Of a DNA stretch of 64,000 bases, positions 21,158 to 30,821 are shown piece by piece. Within the stretch, counting starts at the first letter, position 1, and every line of letters starts with the position of its first letter. The stretch is from Bathynomus jamesi (taxonomy: Eukaryota; Arthropoda; Malacostraca; Isopoda; Cirolanidae). The position numbers were made by a program, and so were the translations under genes. Location: the NCBI GenBank assembly GCA_023014485.1, contig JAJOZX010005620.1, forward strand, positions 213,501 through 277,500. Direction: 5' to 3'. A model generated the notes under the pieces. It was not told the DNA's origin, did not search any database, and was given only the letters and a program-made list of their open reading frames with translations.

Positions 21158-23073
21158 GTACTGGGACCAGCCTCGCCATTTCCAGTGACAGCACCCCCTT
21201 GAGGGCCCTGCCTCTGAGGTTGAGGAGCTGGCATGGCTGACACTGGCCGATTTCCTGCATGAGAGACAGGACTCCCTCCCGCCGGTGCCGGAGCACCCTG
21301 CTGTTGGGCTTGACAGAACCGGGCAATATGCCCAAAGTTCCCACATGCCCTACATTCATACCCAGGTGTTCTGCATTCATACGCCATGTGTCCCATCTGC
21401 CCACATGCAAAACACGCACCCACTCTTCTTCTACAGGTCTCTATACTATGTCCCCCTCTACCGCAATATGCACACCCTCTCACATTCCCCATATTCCCTC
21501 CATTCACTGGCCCTCTTTGCTCATTCATTGTTGACTGGCCTTGAAGCCCTTGCCTTCTATACGTTTGCCCCAGCATCGGACCATTCATTCTGGGACCCGA
21601 TGTGGGAGGAGGCCCTGGTTGTTGCATGGCCGACCCTCCATACACCCTTGTGAATTCGTTCACAAAGTTAGCCAGCATTTCCATTGGGTTTTGGGCCATG
21701 GATGCTTGGCTAACTGGAGGGTGACCTGGCCTAGTATTTCTTAATGCGTCCGCATAACTAGGAAACACAGGTACTTGTTCCTCCCTCATCGCTGTCCCCA
21801 TTCGCACATCTGCTTCCCTATTACGCCCAATCACACTCTCATACACTCGGTCCTCTAACAATTCCAAGATTTCATGCCACTTCAAACGTGTCCCTCTCAC
21901 TCTTACACACTCTTTCCTCTTAACATTCAAAAACTCTCTCACACTCTCAGGTACTGTCTCAATCAACTTTCTTACCAACCTTTTATTCTCATCTATCCCA
22001 TCATCTCCAAATTTCTTTCTCGCCAAAGTTTCAAGTCTATATGCATACAAATCAATACTCTCCCCCTTCTGCATCCTTGCTCTCTCAAAATCATCCTTCT
22101 TTCGATATTTCACACCCCCTCTTATTCTTAACACTTGCTCCACCAATCTCTCCCTTAACACCTCATACTTCACAGGCACTCCTGAATTTACAACAACATT
22201 GTAAAACTCTAGCAACCTACCTTCCAAACAGTCACCCATCTCTTTCACCCAATACTCAGGAGCGTCTGGATACTTGCTCTTACAATAACGTTCATACTCT
22301 TTCAAAAACTCTTGTACATCTCTCCCACTATAAACATTAAATTTTGCAACCTTCGGAATCTCCCTAATTAAGATTCCCTTATGCACTCTTACACCCTCAC
22401 TCGTATCACTCTCAGTTTCAGTCTCACTCTCATACATACTGTCCTCAATGCTGGAATAGAGGGAGTCATCTGCACTAACGCAGCGTTGAACCTTCCGAGA
22501 AGCCCTCTTACCAGATGCCCTCCGAGCCCCCTTCATTCCCGCCTTGCCCCTCTTAGCCTGCCCTTCCATCCTCTTACCTTTCTCCCTCTGATCCTCACCC
22601 TCAAGCTTCTTCTTACCCTCCTTAGGGGTGGAATGCACCATCACCTTGTAAGGTCTTTCTTCTTTCCCCTCACTCACGCTTTCACTCCCTTCTCCTTCCA
22701 GGCCCCCTACTGCTACATCCTTTAGATGTGCCCCTTTCTTACTACCAACACCCTTACTATTTTCCCCTTCAAAACCCCCCTTCCCTTCCTTTTTCACTTT
22801 CCCATCAAGCTTGCCCTCCAACTCACTCATTCTCTTAACCATTGCCTTTAACCCATCATCCATCTCTTTCTTACTCTCAATCATTCTTTCTTCCATCTCT
22901 TGACGACAAACTACTAATTCTTTACTCTGTTCCTCTAATCTACTCTGCAATTTCCCCAAAACATTCTCTAATTCTGCCTTCTGTAACTCTAACTGATGGT
23001 TCCTAGCCTTTTCTACCTCTAATGCCTCCTCTATCTCCCTCAACCTCCTTTCTAACTCCTCCTTGGTAGGCAT
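21145..23073 (-). CDS. Gag protein of the Gypsy element
   Basis: The 642-residue frame starts MPTKEELERRLREIEEALEV. A long heptad-patterned coiled coil (residues 1-90) leads to a basic, low-complexity stretch. A capsid-like region (about 240-420; FNVYSGRDVQEFLKEYERYC, YEVLRERLVEQVLRI) follows, then three CCHC zinc knuckles close to the C-terminus: CAYCGRGGHSIETC, CFACGQMGHMAYEC and CRACGNFGHIARFC, each C-x2-C-x4-H-x4-C. A Pro/Gly/Gln-rich tail ends ...GPSTGNA. Gag packages the RNA and forms particles in the cytoplasm. Three knuckles is more than the one or two of most Gypsy elements. The ATG at 23073 is the first in frame after the primer-binding site. Confidence 0.92.
   Translation of the reverse strand: MPTKEELERRLREIEEALEVEKARNHQLELQKAELENVLGKLQSRLEEQSKELVVCRQEMEERMIESKKEMDDGLKAMVKRMSELEGKLDGKVKKEGKGGFEGENSKGVGSKKGAHLKDVAVGGLEGEGSESVSEGKEERPYKVMVHSTPKEGKKKLEGEDQREKGKRMEGQAKRGKAGMKGARRASGKRASRKVQRCVSADDSLYSSIEDSMYESETETESDTSEGVRVHKGILIREIPKVAKFNVYSGRDVQEFLKEYERYCKSKYPDAPEYWVKEMGDCLEGRLLEFYNVVVNSGVPVKYEVLRERLVEQVLRIRGGVKYRKKDDFERARMQKGESIDLYAYRLETLARKKFGDDGIDENKRLVRKLIETVPESVREFLNVKRKECVRVRGTRLKWHEILELLEDRVYESVIGRNREADVRMGTAMREEQVPVFPSYADALRNTRPGHPPVSQASMAQNPMEMLANFVNEFTRVYGGSAMQQPGPPPTSGPRMNGPMLGQTYRRQGLQGQSTMNEQRGPVNGGNMGNVRGCAYCGRGGHSIETCRRRVGACFACGQMGHMAYECRTPGYECRACGNFGHIARFCQAQQQGAPAPAGGSPVSHAGNRPVSAMPAPQPQRQGPQGGAVTGNGEAGPSTGNA
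21151..21157 (-). promoter_or_regulatory. -1 ribosomal frameshift site GGGAAAC at gag/protease junction
   Basis: On the coding strand the gag frame reads ACG GGA AAC GCA TAG. The heptamer G GGA AAC is in the X-XXY-YYZ phase required for tandem -1 slippage, two codons before the gag stop. The downstream protease frame is exactly the -1 frame (GGG AAA CGC ATA). Confidence 0.75.
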
Positions 23074-23193
23074 CTCTAAAGATGCTACCCTACTTCACTT
23101 CTACTCTATTACTACTACACCCAACCTACAACTACTCTTTCACTCTTCTTCTATACAACCCAACCAGGAAACAACCCACTTTTCTGAGTGGAA

Positions 23194-23211
23194 GTCCCTG
23201 TTCGGGCGCCA
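23194..23211 (-). other. Primer-binding site complementary to tRNA-Lys
   Basis: The coding strand reads TGGCGCCCGAACAGGGAC, starting nine bases after the 5' LTR. It is the 18-base complement of the 3' end of animal tRNA-Lys used by several LTR elements. It identifies the right LTR as 5' and agrees with the minus-strand coding direction. Confidence 0.9.
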
Positions 23212-23220
23212 CTTATTTTA

Positions 23221-24195
23221 TGTGGTGGGATTCGGATTAACCTAACGGCACCACGAATAAGAATTTTTCTTTTGTTTAAGACCCACGAAACCAGGCTGCT
23301 TACCTTGAAGGGTTGTTGGATCCAGGCTCGCTGCCCAGACCCCGATTCCACGACTGCTGGCTCCTGCCACCAACAGTCTCTTACTTGCCAGAATAGCTTC
23401 CTTCTATTAGTGGTTCCTATCTCCGGCATCCCCTTCCTAACAGAACTTAAAGTTCCCTTGGTCCAATAACGGTCTTCAGCCTCAGACAAATCCAGCCTGA
23501 CTTTAGTTTCCTCTGTTATGTTCTTTATTTTCTCTTGTCAAATTACCCTCTTAAACTATATTTTTTATTATTTATATTTCCACACATGCGCCAATTGGTT
23601 CCCCCACTTCTCAAAACTCGAGTTTTGACACACACCGACACTTTTAAACCTCAGAAGCGTCTCTTTTACTAAATTTGTTTATTCTTCTTTTCATTTGTTT
23701 GTTTGTTTGTTAATACTTAACAACTCAGTACTTTATTATTCATTTACTAACAGGGTTTACAAGCGACTGTCCAACTCTCACTCTTTTTCCCATACTAATT
23801 TAATAAAACTGTTTTATTCCTCATTCCTTGTTTACAAGTTTAACATTTCTTTATATAACTTATTGTTTAGTCTTTTCATTCATTAAAATATTAACATTAA
23901 CATATCTTATAACATTATTTCTTTATTTATTTGTTTGCTAATATTAATAATTTAGTACTTAATATTTATTATTTATTATCTTAATGCTTAATAGTTTACT
24001 ACTATCTTTCTAATTTTTTATAACAGTTATTCTTATTCATTATTTGTTTGCTGGAAAGAGAGAGAGAACCATTAAAATCCTTTCTATAACAAATATTTCA
24101 TTCAAAAATCAAAGAAATTTAATATATAAATAATAATAATCAAGGCCAGGGGGAAAGGGCTGAGAACTAAAAGGGGAAAGGGTTCACCCTCCACA
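23221..24195 (-). repeat. 5' LTR (right copy) of the Gypsy element
   Basis: It is the 975-bp partner of 12049-13023 with the same TG...CA ends, followed by the duplication ACGC at 24196-24199. The promoter for minus-strand transcription should lie here, but no certain TATA box was assigned. Confidence 0.95.
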
Positions 24196-24199
24196 ACGC

Positions 24200-24362
24200 G
24201 AGGTGTTGCACGTATCCTCGGTGTGAACCATGACCTGGTCTGGAGTGTGTTGCACGAGCAGCAGTTACATCCGTTTCATCATCAGAGAGTCCAGGCATTA
24301 CAAACCCGTGTAGCATGTGGATTTGCGTGCGCCCACACGTGAGAATTGTGCATGTTAAACAC
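24200..24362 (+). pseudogene. Mariner-like transposase, left-arm continuation after the Gypsy insertion
   Basis: It continues the frame broken at 12048 with GVARILGVNHDLVWSVLHEQ, QLHPFHHQRVQALQ and a divergent end, until the hAT-like element at 24371. The matching stretch of the right arm reads NHDLVWSVLHEQQLHPFHRQ on the minus strand. Confidence 0.7.
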
Positions 24363-24370
24363 ACCCTCAT

Positions 24371-26187
24371 TAGGGTGTGACAGTTGCCCCAACTTTGTCC
24401 TACAATGCTGTTCAAAGTTTTAGTGTTGTCTATTTATCTAGGAAACACCCTTGTAAATTTTCTTGGAGATCAGTGCATGTTTGAGCTAGCACCGTCGTAC
24501 CAGCAAGTATTGCTATTTCAGCTTATGAACTTCATAAATAAGTGTGAAAATAGCACATTTTATCAGATTTTCATTTCCGGGTCTGGAATGCTGACCCACA
24601 AATTTTCCACGTATTATTTTATTGCATTTAATTTTAATGATGCTCTTTTCTTTTCCCTTGACAGTGATTTGATGTGTGAATAGAGAATTTAATCATGGAT
24701 ACACGGCAAGATGATGAGTATGTCAGAATGTTATTGGGCACCGTACCCCGAGAAGAAGAAAAGGAAATAAAGGGCTGCAAACTGCCAACTAATAGGCAGG
24801 TCTTACTATGTCTGTTAGCAAACCTTTGGGATATGCATTGGGACCAGGCTTATCTGCCACCATTGACAATGTGCTTTTGCATTACCAGAAGGCGAATGTC
24901 CCGACCATTACAGGCAGGAACAATATTGGCCGAGTGATTAAAACTTACTATGACAAAGACTACATGATGCTTATGAAAAAGAATGAGGATAGAAGACGGG
25001 CTGATGATCCTGGAATTATGAAGTTTAAATCAGAATTGAGCCTGATGATGAAATTTTATAAGAACACAGTGTTGAAAGACATGGCGGCTGCGAAAAAGGG
25101 GAAACTCAGGCTGAACAAGATGCCATCGATACTGACATACTCTTTATGAAAAGCATGCTAAGTGACAGAGTAGCTACCTACTCTGGGGTAAACAAAGTAC
25201 TCACAGAAAAGGTTCAGAAGTGACAGAAAAGGCAGATGCGAGAAGAGAAGCGACAAGAGAGAGAGCAATGTGATCATGCTGAGAATGTACAGGCTGATAT
25301 TGATTCACCTATTAGCTCTGATGAGGACGATGACATTGATGAGGCCAGCACTGCTGAACCAAAGAGAAAACATCGGAGAAGAGTGAAAGAGGGAGTTTCA
25401 ATTTTTGTGCCCCATGATATTCTGAAGTCGGCAGAACTTGTTTCATGCAGTGTTCGAAACATCTCACCAACCCAGCTGAGTGCAATTGTGTACTCCCTTG
25501 TATCTGCATGTGGTGGAGATACATCAAAGCTGAGTCTAAATGCAAGGACTCAAGCCGGTTCTTCACCATTTTAGGCATGCCCTATCAGTTTCTCCACAGT
25601 CCAGCCAGTGAATGGGCGGATCATGACGACTACCTGAACATGAAACGGGTTGTGGACAAGCTTCAGGTCGTCAATGAGGCTGCAGAGCGTGGTGTAAAAC
25701 TTTGCATGACTTTCTTAATGTGCCAGGGATGAGGAGCGCTTTCAAGAAGTCCTTCAAGTAGTTGAAAATGACAGACTCCGCGTTCCTAATCAGCGCAAAC
25801 GATCATCTGTTTCCGAACAGAAATCATGGTTTCTTGCTCTAGAGAAATAATACCTTGTGAATATATGATAAAACCCCTTAATGTACCATGAGAGAATAAG
25901 AATGATTAACTTTTTTGTGTTAGTGATAACAGCTTTTAATTAAGACAGGCAAATGATTTGTGTTAATATTCCTTATGATGGTTGTGTAATCTCATATATA
26001 GGCGCGTATGCCGTATAAGCAAAATCGCTGTTTTTCAAATTGCTGGTGCTCACTCGAATATGCATGAATCTTCACAAATTGCACGTGGGTATTTTTTATG
26101 TCAATATGTGTCAATATGCAACACCAAAATTATGAACAGCATTGTAGGACCATTTTTTGATTTTTGGAGGGCAACGGTCACACCCTA
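24371..26187 (+). mobile_element. hAT-like element with TAGGGTG termini, internally deleted
   Basis: It begins TAGGGTGTGACAGTTGCCC and ends GGGCAACGGTCACACCCTA. It is flanked by perfect 8-bp duplications ACCCTCAT at 24363-24370 and 26188-26195. The 8-bp duplication is hAT-like. It encodes the N- and C-terminal parts of the protein family also found at 28091-36049 and 41530-44175, but lacks the middle. At 1817 bp it is shorter than the other two, and it sits between the arms of the palindromic mariner. Confidence 0.85.
24695..25849 (+). pseudogene. Transposase relic of the TAGGGTG hAT-like family, catalytic middle deleted
   Basis: Frames 24695-24937, 24808-25149, 25236-25574 and 25445-25732 join into one protein with shifts near 24815 and 25560 and a TGA near 25224. 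N-terminal blocks are CKLPTNRQVLL, HYQKANVPTITGRNNI and IKTYYDKDYMMLMKKNEDR, equal in pattern to those of the other two copies. An acidic stretch, then IFVPHDILKSAELVSCSVRN and SACGGDTSKLSLNA, follow. The text then jumps to LGMPYQFLHSPASEW and DKLQVVNEAAERGVKLC and VLQVVENDRLRVPNQRKR. The HWDGK and FDTT blocks seen in the other copies are absent, a deletion near 25560, so it cannot move by itself. It retains the ERG block proposed as the third catalytic motif. Confidence 0.72.
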
Positions 26188-26199
26188 ACCCTCATGTGT

Positions 26200-26690
26200 G
26201 AAACAGGCCTCATCTGAGAACAGCACATAAGCCGGAAAATTAGGCTGCACCGCTGTCTGCTGCAGAAACCAGCGTGCGAATTCCACACGAAGAGGGTAAT
26301 CCTGAGGTTGTAATGCCTGGACTCTCTGACGATGAAACGGATGTAACTGCTGCTCATGCAACACACTCCAGACCAGGTCGTGGTTCACACCAAGGATACG
26401 TGCAACACCTCGCGTGCTTGCGCTTGGATTGTCCTCAAATCGCCGTAGGATTTCTTCTTACATGTCAGGAGTGCGCACATTTCTCTCCCAACCAGTGTCA
26501 TGCATGTTTGCATGGAATGTTCCAGTTTCTCGCAGTCGCCGATGCAAATGCGCAAACGTTTGGTGGTTTGGCACAAGTCTGTTTAGGAAGCGCTGTCGGT
26601 ACAACCTCACAGCAGCTCTTCCGTTTCCATTGGCAGCCCCATACACCATATGCATGTCAGCCATCTCAGCAGTCGTGAAGTGCTCCATGT
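26200..26690 (-). pseudogene. Mariner-like transposase N-terminus, right arm
   Basis: On the minus strand the protein reads [56 protein letters not shown], then in other frames NHDLVWSVLHEQQLHPFHRQ and NFPAYVLFSDEACFTHEG. The last block holds the first catalytic Asp (FSDEA) of the DDE core. The rest of the core is missing. This arm goes about 60 residues further than the plus-strand arm. Confidence 0.75.
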
Positions 26691-26898
26691 TACGCGTACT
26701 ACGTCCGATTTAAGAATGCCCGTGGCAAGCGCGAGTCTAGCCCACTTCACCTTTTAGCCAATTGCAGCAGCGCCCTCTTGCGCCAACTGGTGACGTCAGC
26801 AGACATACACTTATAGACGAAAGGGTTTGTCTTGGTGTTGCCTATCCCCCATTACAATTTGTACAGAAAGTTTTCAAACACCCTGTATATATATATAT

Positions 26899-28082
26899 AC
26901 ACTAGTCAAAAAAAGAAACGCAATTTTTGAGATTTATTAATAAACATGAGGACTCAGTATATAGTAAATGATTCTTTAACATAACAAACAGTCAATAACG
27001 CGTTTAGCCACCCCTAGCCACAATGCAGGCTTGGAGTCTGGCCCTCATCGACCTCAACAGTCTCTGCAGGAAAGCAACAGGGATGGCCCTCCACTCTTCA
27101 ATAATTGCATTGGTCAGTTCCCTGATGTTCTGCGGCTGATGCTGACGTCTGCGAACTCGCCATTCAAGTTCATCCCATGCGTGCTCTATCGGTGACATGT
27201 CTGGGCTGAAGGCTGGCCATGGTAAGGTCTGCACCTGTTGTCCCTGCAGGTACGCCTGCACTATCCTGGCTGCATGAGGTCTAGCATTGTCCTGTTGCAG
27301 GAGCACCAATTCTGGATGTTGCCTCATGAATGGAAGACCATGTGGGTGAAGAATCTCATCCCTGTAGCGCTGGGCAGTCAGAGCTGATAGGCCCACGATA
27401 GGTCACAGTGCTGATAGGCCCATTGCAGGCGTCGTTGCCTTCTTGCATCAGTGAGAAAAGGACCTCTGTAAGGCCTGCGGGATCGGAGTCCTGCATTACG
27501 GAGTCAGTTTCTGACAGTCTGGTCACTAATTCTGTTGTTGTGGATACCAGGTGTCTCTCTGGCTGTCTGACGAGCATTCCGCTGCCGATGACGCAGGTGC
27601 TGCACTACAATGTGGCGATCCTGGCATTGGGTCGTCACACAAGGTCCTGAACACTTCCTGTGGCATTGTACAGTCTAACAAGCCTAGAGATTGTGCTGGG
27701 ATGCACATGCATTCGTTGTGCAACTTGGACAGCAGACATGCCTGCATCCAACATACCCAAGGCACGACCTCTGTTGACCTCTGAGAGTCGTGGCATGCCT
27801 CAATCGCGGGAAAAAGTTTGGTTTTCTCAACGGGCAGTGTGTATTCTGTGGTCAAAGAAAAAATGTATGCCTTCATAAAGAATACATTCAATTTAATCTC
27901 TGTTTATTGTTTGTAACAAAATGGCATCTTAGCCGGGATTAGTCAGGTTTAAAAACATGCACTAAGTGGCTTTAAAAGATTTGAACAAACATTTAACCAT
28001 AATCTTGAAACTGTGATAATAACACTAACAACTTAAATTTTACACCATATGCAAGCTAATTGCGTTTCTTTTTTTGACCAGT
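26899..28082 (-). mobile_element. Tc1-type transposon, internally deleted
   Basis: Termini are ACTAGTCAAAAAAAGAAACG and, inverted, GCGTTTCTTTTTTTGACCAG, with TA on both sides. On the minus strand, an N-terminal paired-like helix-turn-helix is visible (RLSEVNRGRALGMLDAG and RMHVHPSTISRLVRLYNATG at about 27640-27790). The C-terminal catalytic part follows at 27004-27396. The middle portion with the first catalytic Asp is missing or unreadable. At about 1.18 kb it is shorter than the usual 1.6 kb. Confidence 0.8.
27004..27396 (-). pseudogene. Tc1-type transposase C-terminal DDE part
   Basis: The frame shows LVLLQQDNARPHAARIVQAY (second catalytic Asp) and AFSPDMSPIEHAWDELEWRV (catalytic Glu in IEH), separated by the DD34E-type spacing of Tc1 elements. 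It ends LQACIVARGG near the right inverted repeat on the coding strand. The upstream N-terminal half lies in other frames (27356-27577, 27526-27891), so the gene is dead. Confidence 0.85.
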
Positions 28083-28564
28083 ATATAATTTAGTGTGGAC
28101 CAAAATGGGGGGTAAATTATAAAGTTGAAGAAATCCTTGTTCCACATTAATGTCCTTGTTCCTTTGGACCAGATAGACATGTCAGCAAAATTTTGGTCAA
28201 ATATGAGAATATTTAGGGGTCCCGAGATTTAATGACTTATAAAAATTTTCCAATGAATAGGCCACGCTTAGAACATCAATGATCAACTCAACTCTTGAGT
28301 TGCAACTTATGAAAAAATTTCTTCTTATTTAAGAAATTTTTGGTGTTAATAGAGTACAAAAACAATCTTAGATCATTATTTCAGAGAAAATTATTAATAA
28401 GGAAAACAAAAATTTTGGATAAAATATATTATCCTTAATTGGTCAACTCTAAATTAAAGGCTTTGCCTAATTGGCTTGAACCTTTTAGTTATCCTTTTTA
28501 TCTCCTAATTTAAATTTTACTGGTTTATTTTACTATTTCAGAAATTTAATTTTTTAAACTAAAA

Positions 28565-29483
28565 ATGGCTACTCGTTCTAAAACTAAATTTTGGCTCATT
28601 GGCCATTTAAATAAAGATATACTTTGTTGCCGCTTACCTACAAAACTGCAAGTTTTGCAAAAATATTTCTTCCATCAAAAAGAGGAAAAATTGGGACGAA
28701 GAAGATCCATTAATCTTTGCTTAGATGAAGTGATGACTGACTGGGAGAAAGCCAGGATTCCCACAATGCGTAGAGACAGTGCCATCCGAAAGATTGACTC
28801 TTTAATAAGCTGTTATGATAAATTGATGAAAAACAGAAAAAGGCCCGAGGAAAAATGCCGTATTGAAGAAGCTATGTTTAAAGATGAAATTAAGGCTGAA
28901 ATTCTTGATATTGGTCACTCTAATGCCCTTTTGATGATGTTAAATGAAGAAGACAAGCTTTTCTACTTAAGCCAGCAAGAAGATCCTACACAAAGTAGCA
29001 TGGGTACAGTAGACCAAATTCTTGCAAAAAGAGAGAAAAGAAGGCTTCATCATGAAAAATTAGTGTGTGAAAGAGCCCTCAAAGAGCAGAAGCGATCTAA
29101 AAGATCATTCTTGCCTGCCAATAGAGATGATTTCACATCGTCATCATCAACTAATGACAACCTTGAAATGAATTTTCAAGGTCCCTCTGAAGAGCAATTT
29201 AAAAAGAAAATGTTGGCTCCTAAAAAGTCAAAGCCTATTGACAAAAATGTTGTAGCAGCCTATGATAGAATGAATCTTTCCAATCGAGATGCAGCTATGT
29301 CTTATGCTGTTGTTGCTCAGTCTTTGGGCCATAATTTGGAAAACATTAGTGTCAAAATCTACTATGCTTTGAACTCGTCAAAAGTTACGCAAAGAAATAG
29401 CAACAGAATATCAAGAGCAAGCATTTTGTCCTGGAGAGCCTTTAGTTCTTCATTGGGATGGAAAAATGCTCCCAGAGATATCA
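28565..29483 (+). pseudogene. hAT-like family transposase, exon 1
   Basis: The frame starts MATRSKTKFWLIGHLNK. It shows CRLPTKLQVLQKYFF, EVMTDWEKARIPTMRRDSAI and ISCYDKLMKNRKRPEE, the same spacing as in the GC-rich copy (LWMKARIPMTRRDHIT ... KLLKKNKNR). A basic region and MNLSNRDAAMSYAVVAQSLG follow. Near 29385 a one-base change shifts the frame. The correct frame then reads EQAFCPGEPLVLHWDGKML and ends at a splice donor (ATCAG/GTTAGT, about 29483). HWDGK is proposed as the first catalytic Asp block because it is shared with the 41.5-kb copy. No BED finger was seen, unlike most hAT proteins. Confidence 0.75.
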
Positions 29484-29696
29484 GGTTAGTTTTTTGTCTG
29501 ATTAATTTAGCATATTTATATTTTATCTCTCAGGTGAAAAAACTTAGTTGTGGGTCTGGTTTTCACACCTAGGCAATGTGTTATTATCTGGTTGGTTTAA
29601 TTAAACATTTTGATAGCTAAATTTCTATTTAATTAGGTTACATTTCACTGTCTGAAGCTAGTTTTCACAATCTACACCATTTTACCTTCAATTTAA

Positions 29697-30117
29697 AATA
29701 AGTCAAGTTTAATTTAAAATAAGTCAAGTTTAATTTAAAATAAGTCAAGTTTAATTTAAAATAAGTCAAGTTTAATTTAAAATAAGTCAAGTTAATTTAA
29801 AATAAGTCAAGTTTAATTTAAAATAAGTCAAGTTTAATTTAAAATAAGTCAAGTTTAATTTAAAATAAGTCAAGTTTAATTTAAAATAAGTCAAGTTTAA
29901 TTTAAAATAAGTCAAGTTTAATTTAAAATAAGTCAAGTTTAATTTAAAATAAGTCAAGTTTAATTTAAAATAAGTCAAGTTTAATTTAAAATAAGTCAAG
30001 TTTAATTTAAAATAAGTCAAGTTTAATTTAAAATAAGTCAAGTTTAATTTAAAATAAGTCAAGTTTAATTTAAAATAAGTCAAGTTTAATTTAAAATAAG
30101 TCAAGTTTAATTTAAAA
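29697..30117. repeat. 21-bp minisatellite in an intron
   Basis: About 20 copies of a 21-bp unit (AAGTCAAGTTTAATTTAAAAT) run head to tail with almost no variation. One unit lacks a T near 29790. It lies in the intron between the two exons of the 28-kb hAT-like gene. A TA-rich tract follows to 30245. The apparent protein on the minus strand (repeat of TYFKLNL) is a by-product. Confidence 0.95.
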
Positions 30118-30821
30118 TTATATTATATATATTAAATTATAATATATATAAATATATAATATAAAATAAATATTAAATATATAATATATATAAAATAAAA
30201 TATTAAATATATAATATAATATAAATTATATATAAATTATATATTTTAACTTTTTCTTGCAGGTGAAGGAAGAACGGAACGGATTGCAATGTTAGTCAGT
30301 GGGAATGGTGGAGAGAAATTGCTGGGAATTCCTAAAGTCACTGCTGGCACGGGTACAGAGATGGCTCGTGTTTGCATTTCTCTCCTGCAAGAACATGATA
30401 TGACCCAGAGAATTATTGGGCTGTCATTTGACACAACAGCATCCAATACCAGAATCCATGCTGGAGCTTGCACTAAAATTGAACAAGAACTTGGAAAAGA
30501 GCTTTTATATTTAGCCTGCAGACACCATATTTATGAGATTGTCCTATCTCAAGTCTTCCAGACTTCTATGGGCCATTCCTCTGAACCTGATATTCCAATC
30601 TTCAAAAGATTCAAAACTCAATGGGATTTTATGGATCATTCTCAAATCACAACTGCTGTTGATTCCCAAAGCTGCAGAATAATTGAGAGAGTTCCAAGAT
30701 TTAAAAAATCAAACAGTCTTAATCATGAAGGAGGCACTCAACTCTAAACAGCCAAGAGATGATTATAAAGAATTTTTTCAGCTTGTTCTCTTGTTTTTTG
30801 GAGAAGAAAGCATTTCTAATA

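Larger units (their letters stand above)
12049..24195 (-). mobile_element. Gypsy-type LTR retrotransposon with extra OTU and second protease domains
   Basis: Two 975-bp LTRs (12049-13023 and 23221-24195) begin TGTGGTGGGA and end CCCTCCACA on the plus strand. They are flanked by the 4-bp duplication ACGC (12045-12048 and 24196-24199). Coding runs on the minus strand, so the right LTR is the 5' LTR. A tRNA-Lys primer-binding site sits 9 bases inside it and a polypurine tract abuts the left LTR. Domain order is Gag, retropepsin, RT, RNase H, OTU-like, second retropepsin, integrase; RT before integrase identifies Gypsy-type. Six frame changes occur along the polyprotein. One has a canonical slippery site; the others look like indels. 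The LTRs differ by several small indels, so the insertion is not brand new. Confidence 0.93.
11580..26885. mobile_element. Palindromic mariner-like relic holding two later insertions
   Basis: The left end (CATGGTGTTTGAAAACTTTC at 11580) and the right end (inverse of CAGGGTGTTTGAAAACTTTC, ending 26885) match. Both arms encode the same N-terminal transposase region in opposite directions: plus strand at 11771-12048 plus 24200-24362, minus strand at 26200-26690. Removing the Gypsy element (12049-24195) and the hAT-like element (24371-26187), with one copy of each duplication, leaves about 1.3 kb. This is the length of a normal mariner, but with two N-termini head to head and no complete catalytic domain. 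The right arm extends further (to FSDEACFTHEG) than the left. Confidence 0.75.

Noticed and set aside
16152..22725. Plus-strand frames up to 238 residues across the Gypsy element
   Set aside because: Shadows of the minus-strand gag-pol; low-complexity Ser/His/Pro-rich with no motifs.
29787..30104. 105-residue protein of TYFKLNL repeats
   Set aside because: Pure translation of a 21-bp minisatellite.
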